DNA from: JBBRYB01 sp038238115
GTDB lineage: Bacteria > Actinomycetota > Actinomycetes > Propionibacteriales > Nocardioidaceae
Reading direction: 5' to 3'
Length of the DNA stretch: 56,737 nt
Assembly (NCBI GenBank): GCA_038238115.1
Contig: JBBRYB010000022.1
Coordinates: forward strand, 1-56,737
The notes under the pieces are model-generated. The model did not search any database. It was not told the DNA's origin and was given only the letters and a program-made list of their open reading frames with translations. Numbering within the stretch: position 1 is the first letter of the stretch; each line of letters begins with the position of its first letter. Shown here one piece after another: positions 36,333 through 44,792 of the stretch. Made by a program: the position numbers and the translations under genes.

Positions 36333-36355
36333 GTCGGGCTGACAGGATGTGAACC
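36333..36355 (-). repeat. Inverted copy of the tRNA-Pro 3' end
   Basis: On the minus strand GGTTCACATCCTGTCAGCCC then GAC, matching 22 of 23 bases with 31828-31850 (T-arm to acceptor end of the tRNA-Pro fragment). Its opposite orientation means the two cannot be simple attL/attR partners, unless an inversion occurred. It borders the decayed STAND gene. Confidence 0.7.
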
Positions 36356-36528
36356 ACGTTTGATGTGGTGCGCTGCGCCACGAGCGTCTGGCTTCAGGCA
36401 CGTGGTGGATGCGTGGACAGGGATGGACATCGCCTTGACCTCAGCACCACATGTCCACATCCCATGGGTGGTTCGGAGCCGATGAACGGAGTTTGTTCCA
36501 TCGGCGGCGGTGCGCTATCGTCGTACAC

Positions 36529-36549
36529 GAAACGAAACCGTTTCGTTTC
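36529..36549. promoter_or_regulatory. TetR operator (21-base palindrome)
   Basis: GAAACGAAAC-C-GTTTCGTTTC, perfect ten-base arms around one central base, 25 bases upstream of the tetR start. It most likely overlaps the promoter and serves autoregulation and control of the adjacent efflux gene. Confidence 0.85.
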
Positions 36550-36573
36550 ATCTCATGAGTTCGAGGTGGACGC

Positions 36574-37167
36574 ATGACCCCGGCAGAAGCTATCGCCCGC
36601 CCCCGGGTCGAAGGTGACCGGGAGCAGGAGATCCTCGACGCCGCACTGGAGGTGCTCGGTCAGGTTGGCTACGACCGACTCACCATGGATGCCGTCGCCC
36701 ACCGGGCCAAGGCGTCCAAGGCGACGCTGTATCGCCGCTGGAACTCCAAGGCGATGCTCGTCGTGGACGGCCTCGCCTCCCAGAAGACGACCCCGCCGAT
36801 CCCCGACACCGGCGACCTGCGCACTGACCTGCTGACCGCGTTCTGTGGCATGGGCGGCCTCACCGACCACGACAGCACGTCGACCTTCGGCGCCGTGATG
36901 ACCGCGCTCTCCACCGACCCCGAGTTCGCGGACGAGTTCCGTAGGCGGGTGCTCCTCCCGAAGTCACAGCTGTCCCGCACCGTGTTCCAGCGTGCGCGTG
37001 ACCGCGGCGAGGTGCGTGCGGACGTCGACCTAGACCTTGTCGCCCCGGCCCTCGCCGGCATCGTCCTGCACCGGATCTTCGTCATGGGCGAGAGCCCCGG
37101 ACCCGCACTCATCGAACACGTCATCGACCAGATCATCCTGCCGGCCGTCCGACCGACGCAGGCCTGA
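36574..37167 (+). CDS. TetR-family transcriptional repressor
   Basis: 197 residues. The N-terminal helix-turn-helix reads REQEILDAALEVLGQVGYDRL, then MDAVAHRAKASKATLYRRWNSKAML, the standard TetR DNA-binding domain. The remaining ~130 residues form the ligand-binding helical domain (TetR_C-type, SQLSRTVFQRARDRGEVRADV). It precedes an efflux pump gene by 30 bases in the same direction and has a perfect palindrome directly upstream, so it should sense a pump substrate and repress both. Confidence 0.93.
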   Translation: MTPAEAIARPRVEGDREQEILDAALEVLGQVGYDRLTMDAVAHRAKASKATLYRRWNSKAMLVVDGLASQKTTPPIPDTGDLRTDLLTAFCGMGGLTDHDSTSTFGAVMTALSTDPEFADEFRRRVLLPKSQLSRTVFQRARDRGEVRADVDLDLVAPALAGIVLHRIFVMGESPGPALIEHVIDQIILPAVRPTQA

Positions 37168-37197
37168 ACCCCCACAACCGCAAAGGAAACCATTCGC

Positions 37198-38838
37198 ATG
37201 TCCGAACGGACCGAAGCCGTCGAGGCTCCCGAGCCTGACGTCGCTGTGAGCGAGAAGAAGCAGCACCTGGGCTGGGCTCTGGTGCTGATCACGGTAGCCC
37301 AGCTGATGGTGGTGCTGGACGCCACCATCGCCAACATCGCCCTGCCCTTCATCGGCAAGGACCTTCACATGGTGGGGATCAACCTCACCTGGATCGTCAC
37401 CGGCTACTCATTGGCCTTCGGCGGCCTGCTGCTCCTGGGCGGCCGACTCGCCGACCTCTACGGCCGCCGCCGGATCTTCATGGCAGGCCTGAGCATCTTC
37501 GCGATCGCATCGCTACTCGGCGGTCTGGCCCAGAGCGAGGCCCTCCTGCTCGGTGCCCGTGGCCTGCAGGGCTTCGGCGCCGCGCTCGCCTCTCCCGCCG
37601 CCCTCGCCCTGATCACCACGACGTTCCCGGCCGGCCAGGCACGCAACCGCGCCTTCGCCGTGTACGCCGCGATGTCGGGCGCCGGTGCTGCCGTCGGACT
37701 GATCCTCGGTGGCTGGCTGACCGGGTCTCACTTCGGCCTCTTCGGCACCGACGTCCACGGCTGGCGGCTCACGTTCCTGATCAACGTGCCGATCGGCCTG
37801 ATCGCGGCGCTGCTCGCGCCGCGCTTCCTGCCGGAGTCCGAGTCCCGTCCGGGTGAGCTCGACATCCCGGGCGCCCTCACCGCCACCGGCGGTCTGTTGG
37901 CGCTGGTGTACGGCCTGACCCGCGCCGGGAACGCGTCGTACGGCTGGGGCAACGGCGTGACCATTGCCAGCCTGGCGGTGGGCGCCCTCCTGCTGGTTGG
38001 CTTCGTGATCGTGGAGTCGCGGGTCGAGCACCCCCTGATGCCGTTCCGGATCTTCGCCAACCAGAGCCGTGCGGCGAGCTTCCTGGCGATGATGCTGCTG
38101 CCCGCGGCGATGTTCTCGATGTTCTTCTTTCTGAGCCTCTTCATCCAGAACGTCATGGGCTACAGCCCGCTCCAGGCGGGTTTCGCGTTCCTGCCGTTCT
38201 CCGCCGGCATCGTGGTCAGCGCGACGATCGTGTCCAGCCTGGTGAACCGCATCGACGCTCGCTTCATCGCCGGGGTCGGCACCTTGATGTCGGCGGGCGC
38301 CCTCTACGGCTTCTCCCGGCTCAGCGTTCCGGACAATGCCACCGACGTCGTGCACTCCGTCTCCACGGGCCAGGACCTGGGGTCGAACGTCAGCTACGTG
38401 ACGCAGATCCTGCCGTTCGTGGTGATCATGGCCCTCGGCATGGGCGCGGTGTTCGTGCCGCTGACGCTGACCGCGCTGCACCACGTGCGGGGCGAGGACT
38501 CCGGCATCGGGTCCGGTGTGCTGAACACCATGCAGCAGGTCGGCGGTGCCCTCGGCCTGGCGATCCTGAGCACGGTGGCCAGCCACTTCAACACCGCGCA
38601 CGCCCACGTCATCGGCGCGGCAGTCGCCCAGCAGCTCGCCCAGGGCGGGCAGACCGACCCCGCTGTGATCGGCCAGACCGTCTACTTCGGCTCCTTCACC
38701 GAGGGTGCGACCCACGCGTTCTTCGTGGGCAGCCTGATGATGCTCGCCGGCTCGCTGGTCGTTTGGGCCTTCCTCAACGTCAAGCACACCGAGTTGGCAA
38801 CCGACGGCCCCGAGGGTGAGCCGATCGTCGTGGCCTGA
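37198..38838 (+). CDS. MFS multidrug efflux transporter, DHA2 (EmrB/QacA) family
   Basis: 546 residues, 14 predicted helices. Motif C-like and A-like signatures are GGRLADLYGRRRIF (motif A) and LVVLDATIANIALPFI near helix 1 (motif D1 of DHA2: LDxTIVNVALP). Also WIVTGYSLAFGGLLLLGG. It exports toxic organic compounds by proton antiport. It follows tetR closely and is the likely controlled gene. Annotators may name it for a specific drug, but the sequence does not justify that. Confidence 0.93.
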   Translation: MSERTEAVEAPEPDVAVSEKKQHLGWALVLITVAQLMVVLDATIANIALPFIGKDLHMVGINLTWIVTGYSLAFGGLLLLGGRLADLYGRRRIFMAGLSIFAIASLLGGLAQSEALLLGARGLQGFGAALASPAALALITTTFPAGQARNRAFAVYAAMSGAGAAVGLILGGWLTGSHFGLFGTDVHGWRLTFLINVPIGLIAALLAPRFLPESESRPGELDIPGALTATGGLLALVYGLTRAGNASYGWGNGVTIASLAVGALLLVGFVIVESRVEHPLMPFRIFANQSRAASFLAMMLLPAAMFSMFFFLSLFIQNVMGYSPLQAGFAFLPFSAGIVVSATIVSSLVNRIDARFIAGVGTLMSAGALYGFSRLSVPDNATDVVHSVSTGQDLGSNVSYVTQILPFVVIMALGMGAVFVPLTLTALHHVRGEDSGIGSGVLNTMQQVGGALGLAILSTVASHFNTAHAHVIGAAVAQQLAQGGQTDPAVIGQTVYFGSFTEGATHAFFVGSLMMLAGSLVVWAFLNVKHTELATDGPEGEPIVVA

Positions 38839-39035
38839 CGTAAGCCGCCCTACCGACGACGCGCCCGGCGGTCCGGCCCGGGAGCGTCGTCATGTCCGGA
38901 CCCCGTCAGCGCCGCCGGGCCAGACGGACACCGTCGAGGACCGGCAGCATCACGACGTCCAAGACACGCGCCGACCCCGGCGCCGCGTGAGTGTCGCTGG
39001 GCAACAAGGCACAAGCGCGTCGTTCTAGGGCGTCG

Positions 39036-39449
39036 TCAGGCCTGCTGTTCGGGCATGACCCCGAGCTGGGTCATCATCTTGATGTCGTTCATGAGGACCT
39101 TGTGCTGGTAGCCGCGACCGTCGCGGAACCGGCCGATGTTGAGGCTGTCGAAGTCCACCGTTCTGCCGGTGGCCGGGATTCCCATGAAGTCGCCGGTGTG
39201 GGTTCCGGTGGCGCGAACCGACCAGGCGAGCTGGTCACCGTCCTCGATCAAGTCGCCGACCTCACAGTGGATGTCTGGGAACCCGTCCCGCCAAGTGGCG
39301 ACGTACTGTCTGAACCAGTTTCGGTCGAGCGTCCCCTGCGGGGTCTCACTGGTGAACTCTGGGTCGAACAGCTCGTCGACCAGGTCCAGCTTCCCGTCAT
39401 TGATGATGTCGGTGAACATTCTTCGAACGACCTGCTTGTTATCGGTCAT
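39036..39449 (-). CDS. SnoaL-like ester cyclase family protein
   Basis: 137 residues with a SnoaL/NTF2-like fold: KQVVRRMFTDIINDGKLDLVDELF, TWRDGFPDIHCEVGDLI, VRATGTHTGDFMGIPATGRTV. This family (ester cyclase, polyketide cyclase-like) includes enzymes of aromatic polyketide and unknown small-molecule metabolism. Alone, the substrate cannot be named. GAGGAGGC precedes its ATG on the minus strand. It converges with the DHA2 gene. Confidence 0.85.
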   Translation of the reverse strand: MTDNKQVVRRMFTDIINDGKLDLVDELFDPEFTSETPQGTLDRNWFRQYVATWRDGFPDIHCEVGDLIEDGDQLAWSVRATGTHTGDFMGIPATGRTVDFDSLNIGRFRDGRGYQHKVLMNDIKMMTQLGVMPEQQA

Positions 39450-39781
39450 CGTTGCCTCCTCGGCGGGCCGGTGCCCCTAGATGTACTCCGATCGAGCCAA
39501 ACTGCCAAGTGGCAAACCGGTCAGTTGAAGGGCACTCGAAGCAGAATGCGCGGCTGCTCAGGGTGGGCAGGCAGTACAGCGCAAGCCAAGCGACCACCCG
39601 ACTTGGCGGTGTCATTCCGATCCGGGATCCATTGCCGTCCTGAGCCCGCCTGGTAGGGCCGGGGGAAGGGGATCGCCGCGAAGCGGTCTTGACGCAGGCG
39701 CCGCCCAGGAGTACAACCCCCACCATGTACCAGCAAAGGCCGGGTACAGAGTAGACCCAGGAACCCGTTCAGGAGGATGAC
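39450..39781. other. Gap between SnoaL-like and ABM-like genes
   Basis: About 330 bases; the frames that cross it lack similarity to known proteins. Divergent promoters for the two flanking genes should lie here. Confidence 0.45.
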
Positions 39782-40075
39782 ATGGCTGTCGCCGTAGTGA
39801 TGGACTTCAACGGGGGGACTTTGGAACAGTACGACCAGGTACTCGAGAAGATGCAACTCGCCCCTGGCGGCCCCGGACCACGAGGTGCCATGTTCCATTG
39901 GTGCGCTGCGACCGACAGCGGGATCCGAGTCACGGATGTCTGGCAGTCGCGGGAACAGTTCGACGCCTTCGCCAGGGACCAGATCGGTCCATTCACTGCC
40001 GAGGTCGGGCTCCCGGGGCCTCCCGAGGCGGCGTTCTTCGACGTTCATAGCTACTTCACGGATGGCGGATCCTGA
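39782..40075 (+). CDS. Small dimeric alpha/beta-barrel (ABM-like) protein
   Basis: 97 residues: AVAVVMDFNGGTLEQYDQVL, PGPRGAMFHWCAATDSGIRVTDVW, SREQFDAFARDQIGPF. This fits the ferredoxin-like dimeric alpha-beta barrel of antibiotic biosynthesis monooxygenase-like and related small proteins. AGGAGGATG precedes the ATG. No catalytic residues can be named, so the function is unknown. It lies next to other small oxidoreductase-type proteins and the broken methyltransferase. Confidence 0.72.
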   Translation: MAVAVVMDFNGGTLEQYDQVLEKMQLAPGGPGPRGAMFHWCAATDSGIRVTDVWQSREQFDAFARDQIGPFTAEVGLPGPPEAAFFDVHSYFTDGGS

Positions 40076-40189
40076 TGTCTGCAAACGCCACACGGCTTCC
40101 GAGGCGGCTGAGCGCCTGCTGGGCGCATTGACATCGGGAATCAGGCCCGACGCTGTCGACGGCGCTCGAAAGCCGATCGGTTCCGGCGA

Positions 40190-40467
40190 TCTCCAACGGT
40201 GTCATCAACCTGTGGCCGGACAAGCACGCCGTGTTCGCCGTGGCGGCGCGGGTGCCGCGTCCTGGAGGACGACTCGCGATCGTCGACATCATCAGAGAAC
40301 AGGCGCTCACCGACGCCATCGTCTGCAACGCAGACCTCTTGGCCGCCCCTGTGTCGGAGGTGCCGGCCAGCAGGACCTGTACCTCCCGACTGGTCTCACA
40401 GTTGGGACCCATCCGCTGGGAACTGTCGACAGATTGCGCAGCCCGACGCTCAAACCGGCGGGCGTGA
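40190..40467 (+). pseudogene. ArsM-like SAM-dependent methyltransferase, internal fragment
   Basis: The frame gives ISNGVINLWPDKHAVFAVAAR and RPGGRLAIVDIIREQALTDAI, then CNADLLAA; a frame change follows, after which CVGGAGQQDLYLPTGLTV appears. This is the middle of an arsenite methyltransferase-type class I enzyme (LRPGGRLAISDI and CxADCxxGA-type motifs in relatives). The SAM-binding start and the end are missing. A remnant, not functional. Confidence 0.65.
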
Positions 40468-40569
40468 GCACATCAATATCCGCCCTCGTTCGACGCGTTG
40501 ACAGCGGCGTGCGCACGAGTAGCGTGTGTTCCATGCCCGCAGGGGACCGGACGACGGAAGGCGGTCGCG

Positions 40570-40890
40570 ATGTCGAAGTACCTGTACGCGGTGTGCTACA
40601 CCAAGGAAGGCTTCGACGGCGTACGCTCCGAGGGTGCCCAGGCCCGCATCGACGCCGTGCGAACTGTCACGGAGTCGGTGGGCGGAACACTCGAGACCTT
40701 CTACTTCGCCTTCGGCGACGTCGATGCCTATGTCATCGTCGATCTGCCAGACGATGAGACAGCCGCGGCGTTCTCCTTGGCTGTAACGGCAAGCGGACGG
40801 GTCAACCTGAACACCACGAAGTTGTTGACGGCGGCCCAGATAGACGGCGCTCTCGGCAAAGACGTCCCGTACCGACCGCCCGGCGGGTGA
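40570..40890 (+). CDS. GYD-domain-like small protein
   Basis: 106 residues from ATG 40570; the frame opens upstream without a ribosome site. Contains KYLYAVCYTKEGFDGVRSEGA, TVTESVGGTLETFYFAFGDVDAYVIVDLPDDETAAAFSL, and AVTASGRVNLNTTKLLTAAQI. It matches the GYD family, small proteins with a ferredoxin-like fold of unknown role. A strong terminator lies downstream. Confidence 0.8.
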   Translation: MSKYLYAVCYTKEGFDGVRSEGAQARIDAVRTVTESVGGTLETFYFAFGDVDAYVIVDLPDDETAAAFSLAVTASGRVNLNTTKLLTAAQIDGALGKDVPYRPPGG

Positions 40891-40978
40891 CAGCACCCGA
40901 CGACGTGGCAGGCTCGCCCTACCCTTTGGCTGTCCACACCTGGACCCGTCGTGCTGTGGCGGCACTCGTGGGTGAAAC

Positions 40979-41006
40979 ATCCCCCCGCGGCCGCCGCGGG
41001 GGGATT
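40979..41006 (+). terminator. Intrinsic terminator after the GYD gene
   Basis: Twelve-base-pair stem ATCCCCCCGCGG-CCG-CCGCGGGGGGAT with three-base loop, followed by TTCGT. Very stable, but the T-run is short. It lies 90 bases after the GYD-protein stop and could also serve the broken oxidoreductase gene from the other side. Confidence 0.75.
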
Positions 41007-41009
41007 TCG

Positions 41010-41249
41010 TGCATGGAGCTCGGAGCGGGCTTGCGCCGACCCGCGCGATACGAGGGGTCGTCGGCCGGACGTGCCGCCGGGTTGTGCGCTGCCTCGTACG
41101 ACGGCTCGAGTCTCACGGAGGCCGGGTAGAGCACACGCTGGAACGTCCACAGCGACGCCTACCCGAGCTCCTCGGCGCATCGTGCCGGGCGTCGCCCAGT
41201 TCCCCGACACCGGCAGGCCGAACCCGAGCAGCGGCATCTCATCCCTCAC
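41010..41249 (-). pseudogene. F420-type luciferase-like oxidoreductase, N-terminal fragment
   Basis: From ATG 41249 the translation is MRDEMPLLGFGLPVSGNWAT then PGTMRR. A second frame reads EELG, a stop, ASLWTFQRVLYPAS. Together these match the start of LLM-class F420-dependent oxidoreductases (GFGLPVSGNWATPGTMRR..ARRAEELGYxSLWTFQR), with a small deletion, frame change and stop. The remaining ~230 residues are absent. Confidence 0.55.
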
Positions 41250-41346
41250 GGGCGGGATTCTGCCAGGGCCAGTGAGCAGGCGCTCGCCATGCAGCGCAGA
41301 GTCGCGGCCTTGAGGCCTGGACGAGGGAGGTCCCTGGATGCGGGCG

Positions 41347-44031
41347 TCAGGGCTCGCGCAGCGCAGTGGCGGCCTGGATCCGGGTCACGGCGGCCAAAGA
41401 GCCCATGAGCGCCAGACCGCAGGTGGCTCCCATGAGCCCGACGAAGGCGAGCAGCGAGGCGACCGGGATCGTCAAAAGGGGCGGCGGGAGGGAGAAGAAG
41501 AGTGCGAGAACCCGCACCGAGAGCACGCTGAGCAGGAGTCCAAGCGGGAGACCAACCACGAGGCTTCCCACCACCGCGACGATTCCCTCCTGCGCTGGTC
41601 CCACGGCAATTTGGGAGCGCGTCGCGCCGAGCGCCTCGAGGATCGCGAATTCACGCCGCCGCTCGTGAACCACGAATGCGCCTAGGACGGCCACTCCGAG
41701 CGCGGCGATCAGTCCTGCGCCGATCGCCTCGATCTGCTTCAGGCCGTCGAGGTTCAGCGACGCGAGGCTTCGGGGCGCGGCCTGGGTCATTCCTGCGACG
41801 GTCTGCACGGCGAAGCGCTTGTGGACCGCGGGGTTCGACGCGAGTTCCTGGGCGACCGTAGCAGGCGGCTGGCCGACCGCGACACGGGCCAGGTAGAAGT
41901 CGGGCTGCGGCGCGGAGTAGGGCGGAAGTCCGGCCGTCGACACGACCATTTCCGCGAACGGGTTCGAGGGAGGGAACGATCTGAAGATGCCGACAACGTG
42001 GAAGTCGACGTTCCGGCTCAGATCCTGGTCGTCGGGAAAGATCGTGACCGGGAGGTCGTCGCCGACGCCCACGGCGAAGTCCGTCGCGATCTCCTGCGCC
42101 ACAATCACACCAGTAGGGTCGTCGATCAGCCCTTGGACACCCTGGCCGGCGATCATCTGCGGTGAGGTCGTCACTGTGCCTTGGTAGGTGCTGACGTCTA
42201 TCGCGTCGATGGTCTTGCGGTCGGTGCCCGAACGGGCCGGGACCTGGCGGATCGGCGTGACCGACGCGACGCTCTGCCCCAGGGACTTTGGGAGCGTGTA
42301 CAGCGGGTCACCGGCCGTCAGGCGCAGATCGGAGCCGAACGCCGCGTTCGAGTCCGACTGCTTGGCGCTCGCGTACGTCGCCACGAATGAGACAACCTGC
42401 GTCCCAAAGGCCACGGCGAGGATGCCAATGGTGAGGGCCACGCCGGTCCGTGCCGGGCGCCGGCCAAGCCAGCGCAGCGCTGCGCCGCGCCACGAGGGCA
42501 GCGGCCGGGCACGGTCGGGCTGGGTCATCAGGCGGGCTCCGGCGAGCAGGATACGGATCGCGAGCAGGGCGATGCCGATCCACAACGCGATCGGCGCGAG
42601 CAGGACGTAGAACGACAGTGCCAGCGTCGTGCCCTGAGCAGCTTCGATGGGTGTCAGTTTCAGCCCGCCGGCGAGAATGTTGATCGCCAGAATGGCGAGG
42701 CCGAGGCCGATCGCGGCGATGTCCAGGTAGGCGCGAAGCCACAGCGGTCGCCAGCCGCGTTCGAGCACGTCGCGCTGAGCGATCACCTCGGAGCGTTTGC
42801 TCGACCTCATGAGGCGCACCACGCGGACGGTGGTGGTGAGGCCGCCGGCGACGAGCGCCAGCAGCACCGCGAATGCGACACCGCTTCCCGACGTGTCTTG
42901 CCACACCGCGTGTCCTTCGAGGGCGGTCACGCCCAGGAACGCCACGACGAGGCCGATCACCGAGCCGAGGAGCCCGGCGAACACAGCCTGCAGGGCGGTG
43001 AGCCCCACCAGCTGCGACTCCGTGGCGCCCCGCAGCCGCAGCAGGGCGTCCTCACGCCGCCAGCCCTCCGCCAGCGCCGACTGCGCCGCGAGCCCGAGCG
43101 CAGCGGCGACGAGGGCGCCGGGGATGCCGAGCAGGAGGAACAGGATCTTCGCGTTGGTGGCGTCGGCGGACGCCTCACTGAGCGGCTCGGCGGCGTTGTC
43201 GGAGACGACGATCGAGCCGGGGGCCGGGGTGCGCTCGAGCAGACGTCGAAGCGCACCGGACCACACGGACGCCGCGCCGGGGTCCGACGGGTAGGCGTTG
43301 TGGTCGACGGTGACGTGCGCCTCGAGGCTGACGGGTGGCAGATCGGTCAAGCCGGGGTTGAGCACAGTCGTCGCCGGTCCAAGCTTGTTTATGATTGCCG
43401 GCAGGAGGTGCTTCTCGAAGGTGGTGTAGGGAATCACGATCGCGCGCGGCACTAGGGCAACGTCACCTTGGACGTCCCCTGCGGGGATCGCGAACCAGGT
43501 GGGGAGGGCCTGTCGGAGGTCGGCCGTGCCAGCTGCGGGCATGGTCAGCGACCCGCCGCCCCCCGGCAGATCGATCCTCACCTGTTGCGCCTTGGCGAAG
43601 GTGGGCGAGTAGTCCCGGAGCGCCTGATCGAGGAGGGCTCCACCGCCGATCGACCCGCCCACGGCGCGGACCCAGGGGTGGTCTCGGAAGTACCGGGGGT
43701 CGACAGCGAACAGCCTCGCGCTGGCTCCGCCGGGGTCGCGAGGTGTGTGGACGAACACGTTGGCCGCAGCGAAGCGGTCGACGGTGCTCACCCCCGCGAC
43801 GGCGGTGATCTGGCGAGCCACAGCACTCATGTCGACGTCCAGCGATGTCGCCAGCGCGCGCTGCTCGACCTGAACCGGCTGGAGCGCGATCTGCGTCATC
43901 GAGCCGACAGCCTGGCTCAGGAAGAGCAGGGTGGCCGCGAGCAGGGCGACTGGAAATGCCACGCCGAAGGCGCCAAGGATCAACCGAAGGGGAGCCCTGC
44001 GGAGGCTCTGGAAGGCGAGCCAGACAATCAT
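41347..44031 (-). CDS. ABC transporter permease, FtsX/MacB-like, 894 aa
   Basis: Long permease with N-terminal helix (LRLILGAFGVAFPVALLAATLLFL), an extracytoplasmic domain of ~230 residues, a block of helices around 290-520, a second external domain, and two final FtsX domains with the last helices (IAALGVAVLGAFVVHERRREFAILEALGATRSQI, then the conserved VGLPLGLLL). Two duplicated FtsX halves are typical of export-type lipoprotein or peptide mechanotransmission systems. It overlaps the second ATPase gene by four bases. The two ATPases upstream and a lipoprotein gene point to extraction or processing of an extracytoplasmic substrate. Confidence 0.88.
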   Translation of the reverse strand: MIVWLAFQSLRRAPLRLILGAFGVAFPVALLAATLLFLSQAVGSMTQIALQPVQVEQRALATSLDVDMSAVARQITAVAGVSTVDRFAAANVFVHTPRDPGGASARLFAVDPRYFRDHPWVRAVGGSIGGGALLDQALRDYSPTFAKAQQVRIDLPGGGGSLTMPAAGTADLRQALPTWFAIPAGDVQGDVALVPRAIVIPYTTFEKHLLPAIINKLGPATTVLNPGLTDLPPVSLEAHVTVDHNAYPSDPGAASVWSGALRRLLERTPAPGSIVVSDNAAEPLSEASADATNAKILFLLLGIPGALVAAALGLAAQSALAEGWRREDALLRLRGATESQLVGLTALQAVFAGLLGSVIGLVVAFLGVTALEGHAVWQDTSGSGVAFAVLLALVAGGLTTTVRVVRLMRSSKRSEVIAQRDVLERGWRPLWLRAYLDIAAIGLGLAILAINILAGGLKLTPIEAAQGTTLALSFYVLLAPIALWIGIALLAIRILLAGARLMTQPDRARPLPSWRGAALRWLGRRPARTGVALTIGILAVAFGTQVVSFVATYASAKQSDSNAAFGSDLRLTAGDPLYTLPKSLGQSVASVTPIRQVPARSGTDRKTIDAIDVSTYQGTVTTSPQMIAGQGVQGLIDDPTGVIVAQEIATDFAVGVGDDLPVTIFPDDQDLSRNVDFHVVGIFRSFPPSNPFAEMVVSTAGLPPYSAPQPDFYLARVAVGQPPATVAQELASNPAVHKRFAVQTVAGMTQAAPRSLASLNLDGLKQIEAIGAGLIAALGVAVLGAFVVHERRREFAILEALGATRSQIAVGPAQEGIVAVVGSLVVGLPLGLLLSVLSVRVLALFFSLPPPLLTIPVASLLAFVGLMGATCGLALMGSLAAVTRIQAATALREP

Positions 44032-44792
44032 GGCGCGGGTTCAGACTCGGCCGAGGCGCCGCGCGGGGTCGGCGAGCCCGTCGTCGCGGACCGACTCAGC
44101 CGGCCAGAATGCATCTCGACGACGCGATCGGCCTGAGCGGCAACGGTGGGATCGTGAGTGACCAGCACGACGGCCGCGCCGCCCTCCCGAGCGGCGTCGA
44201 CGAGTAGCGCGGTCACGGCCAGTCCGGTCTTTGAGTCGAGGTTCCCGGTGGGCTCATCGCAAAGGACGAGAGTGGGCCTGCAGACTAGCGCCCGGGCGAT
44301 GGCCACGCGCTGCTGCTGCCCTCCAGAGAGCTGGTCGGGAAGTTTGGCCAGTTCCCCGGCCAGGCCGACGCGATCGAGCGCCTCTGCCGTGCGCTTGGCC
44401 CGGTCGGCCGGCTCGACGTCGTCAAGCACCAGTGGGACCTCGACGTTCTCACCGGCAGTCGCCTGGGGGAGCAACGCCATCCCCTGAACGACGAAACCGC
44501 AGTTCGCGCGTCGAAACCGAGCGCGTTCGGCACCCCTCAGGCTCCCCCAATTGACGCCGGCAACCGTGACGGCCCCCGAGGCGGGACGGTCGAGGCCACC
44601 AAGGAGGAACAGCAGGGTGCTCTTTCCAGACCCGCTAGGCCCGACCACTGCGAGCACCTCACCACGGGCGACGCTCAGTGATGCGCCCTCGAGCGCCTTC
44701 ACCGAGAACCCGTCGCGCGCATAGGTGTGAGTCACGTCGGCCGCCTCGGCGGCCGATCCTCGCGAGACACAGCCGGAAGATCTATCCGGCAT
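44028..44792 (-). CDS. ABC transporter ATP-binding protein (LolD/MacB type) 2
   Basis: 254 residues from ATG 44792, which overlaps the preceding ATPase stop. Walker A GPSGSGKST, Q-loop GFVVQGMALLP, signature LSGGQQQRVAIARAL, Walker B LVLCDEPTGNLD and the His switch THDPTV are all present. Energises the permease encoded next. It has the small insertion typical of the MacB/LolD subfamily. The basic C-terminus ends in SPTPRGASAESEPAP, an extra tail. Confidence 0.92.
   Translation of the reverse strand: MPDRSSGCVSRGSAAEAADVTHTYARDGFSVKALEGASLSVARGEVLAVVGPSGSGKSTLLFLLGGLDRPASGAVTVAGVNWGSLRGAERARFRRANCGFVVQGMALLPQATAGENVEVPLVLDDVEPADRAKRTAEALDRVGLAGELAKLPDQLSGGQQQRVAIARALVCRPTLVLCDEPTGNLDSKTGLAVTALLVDAAREGGAAVVLVTHDPTVAAQADRVVEMHSGRLSRSATTGSPTPRGASAESEPAP

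Noticed and set aside
37513..38787. Minus-strand 424-codon frame opposite the DHA2 pump
   Set aside because: Low-complexity His/Arg/Glu translation, a shadow of the transporter gene.
40979..41006. Hairpin as an attachment or operator site
   Set aside because: The position after a gene, very stable GC stem and short T stretch fit a terminator better.
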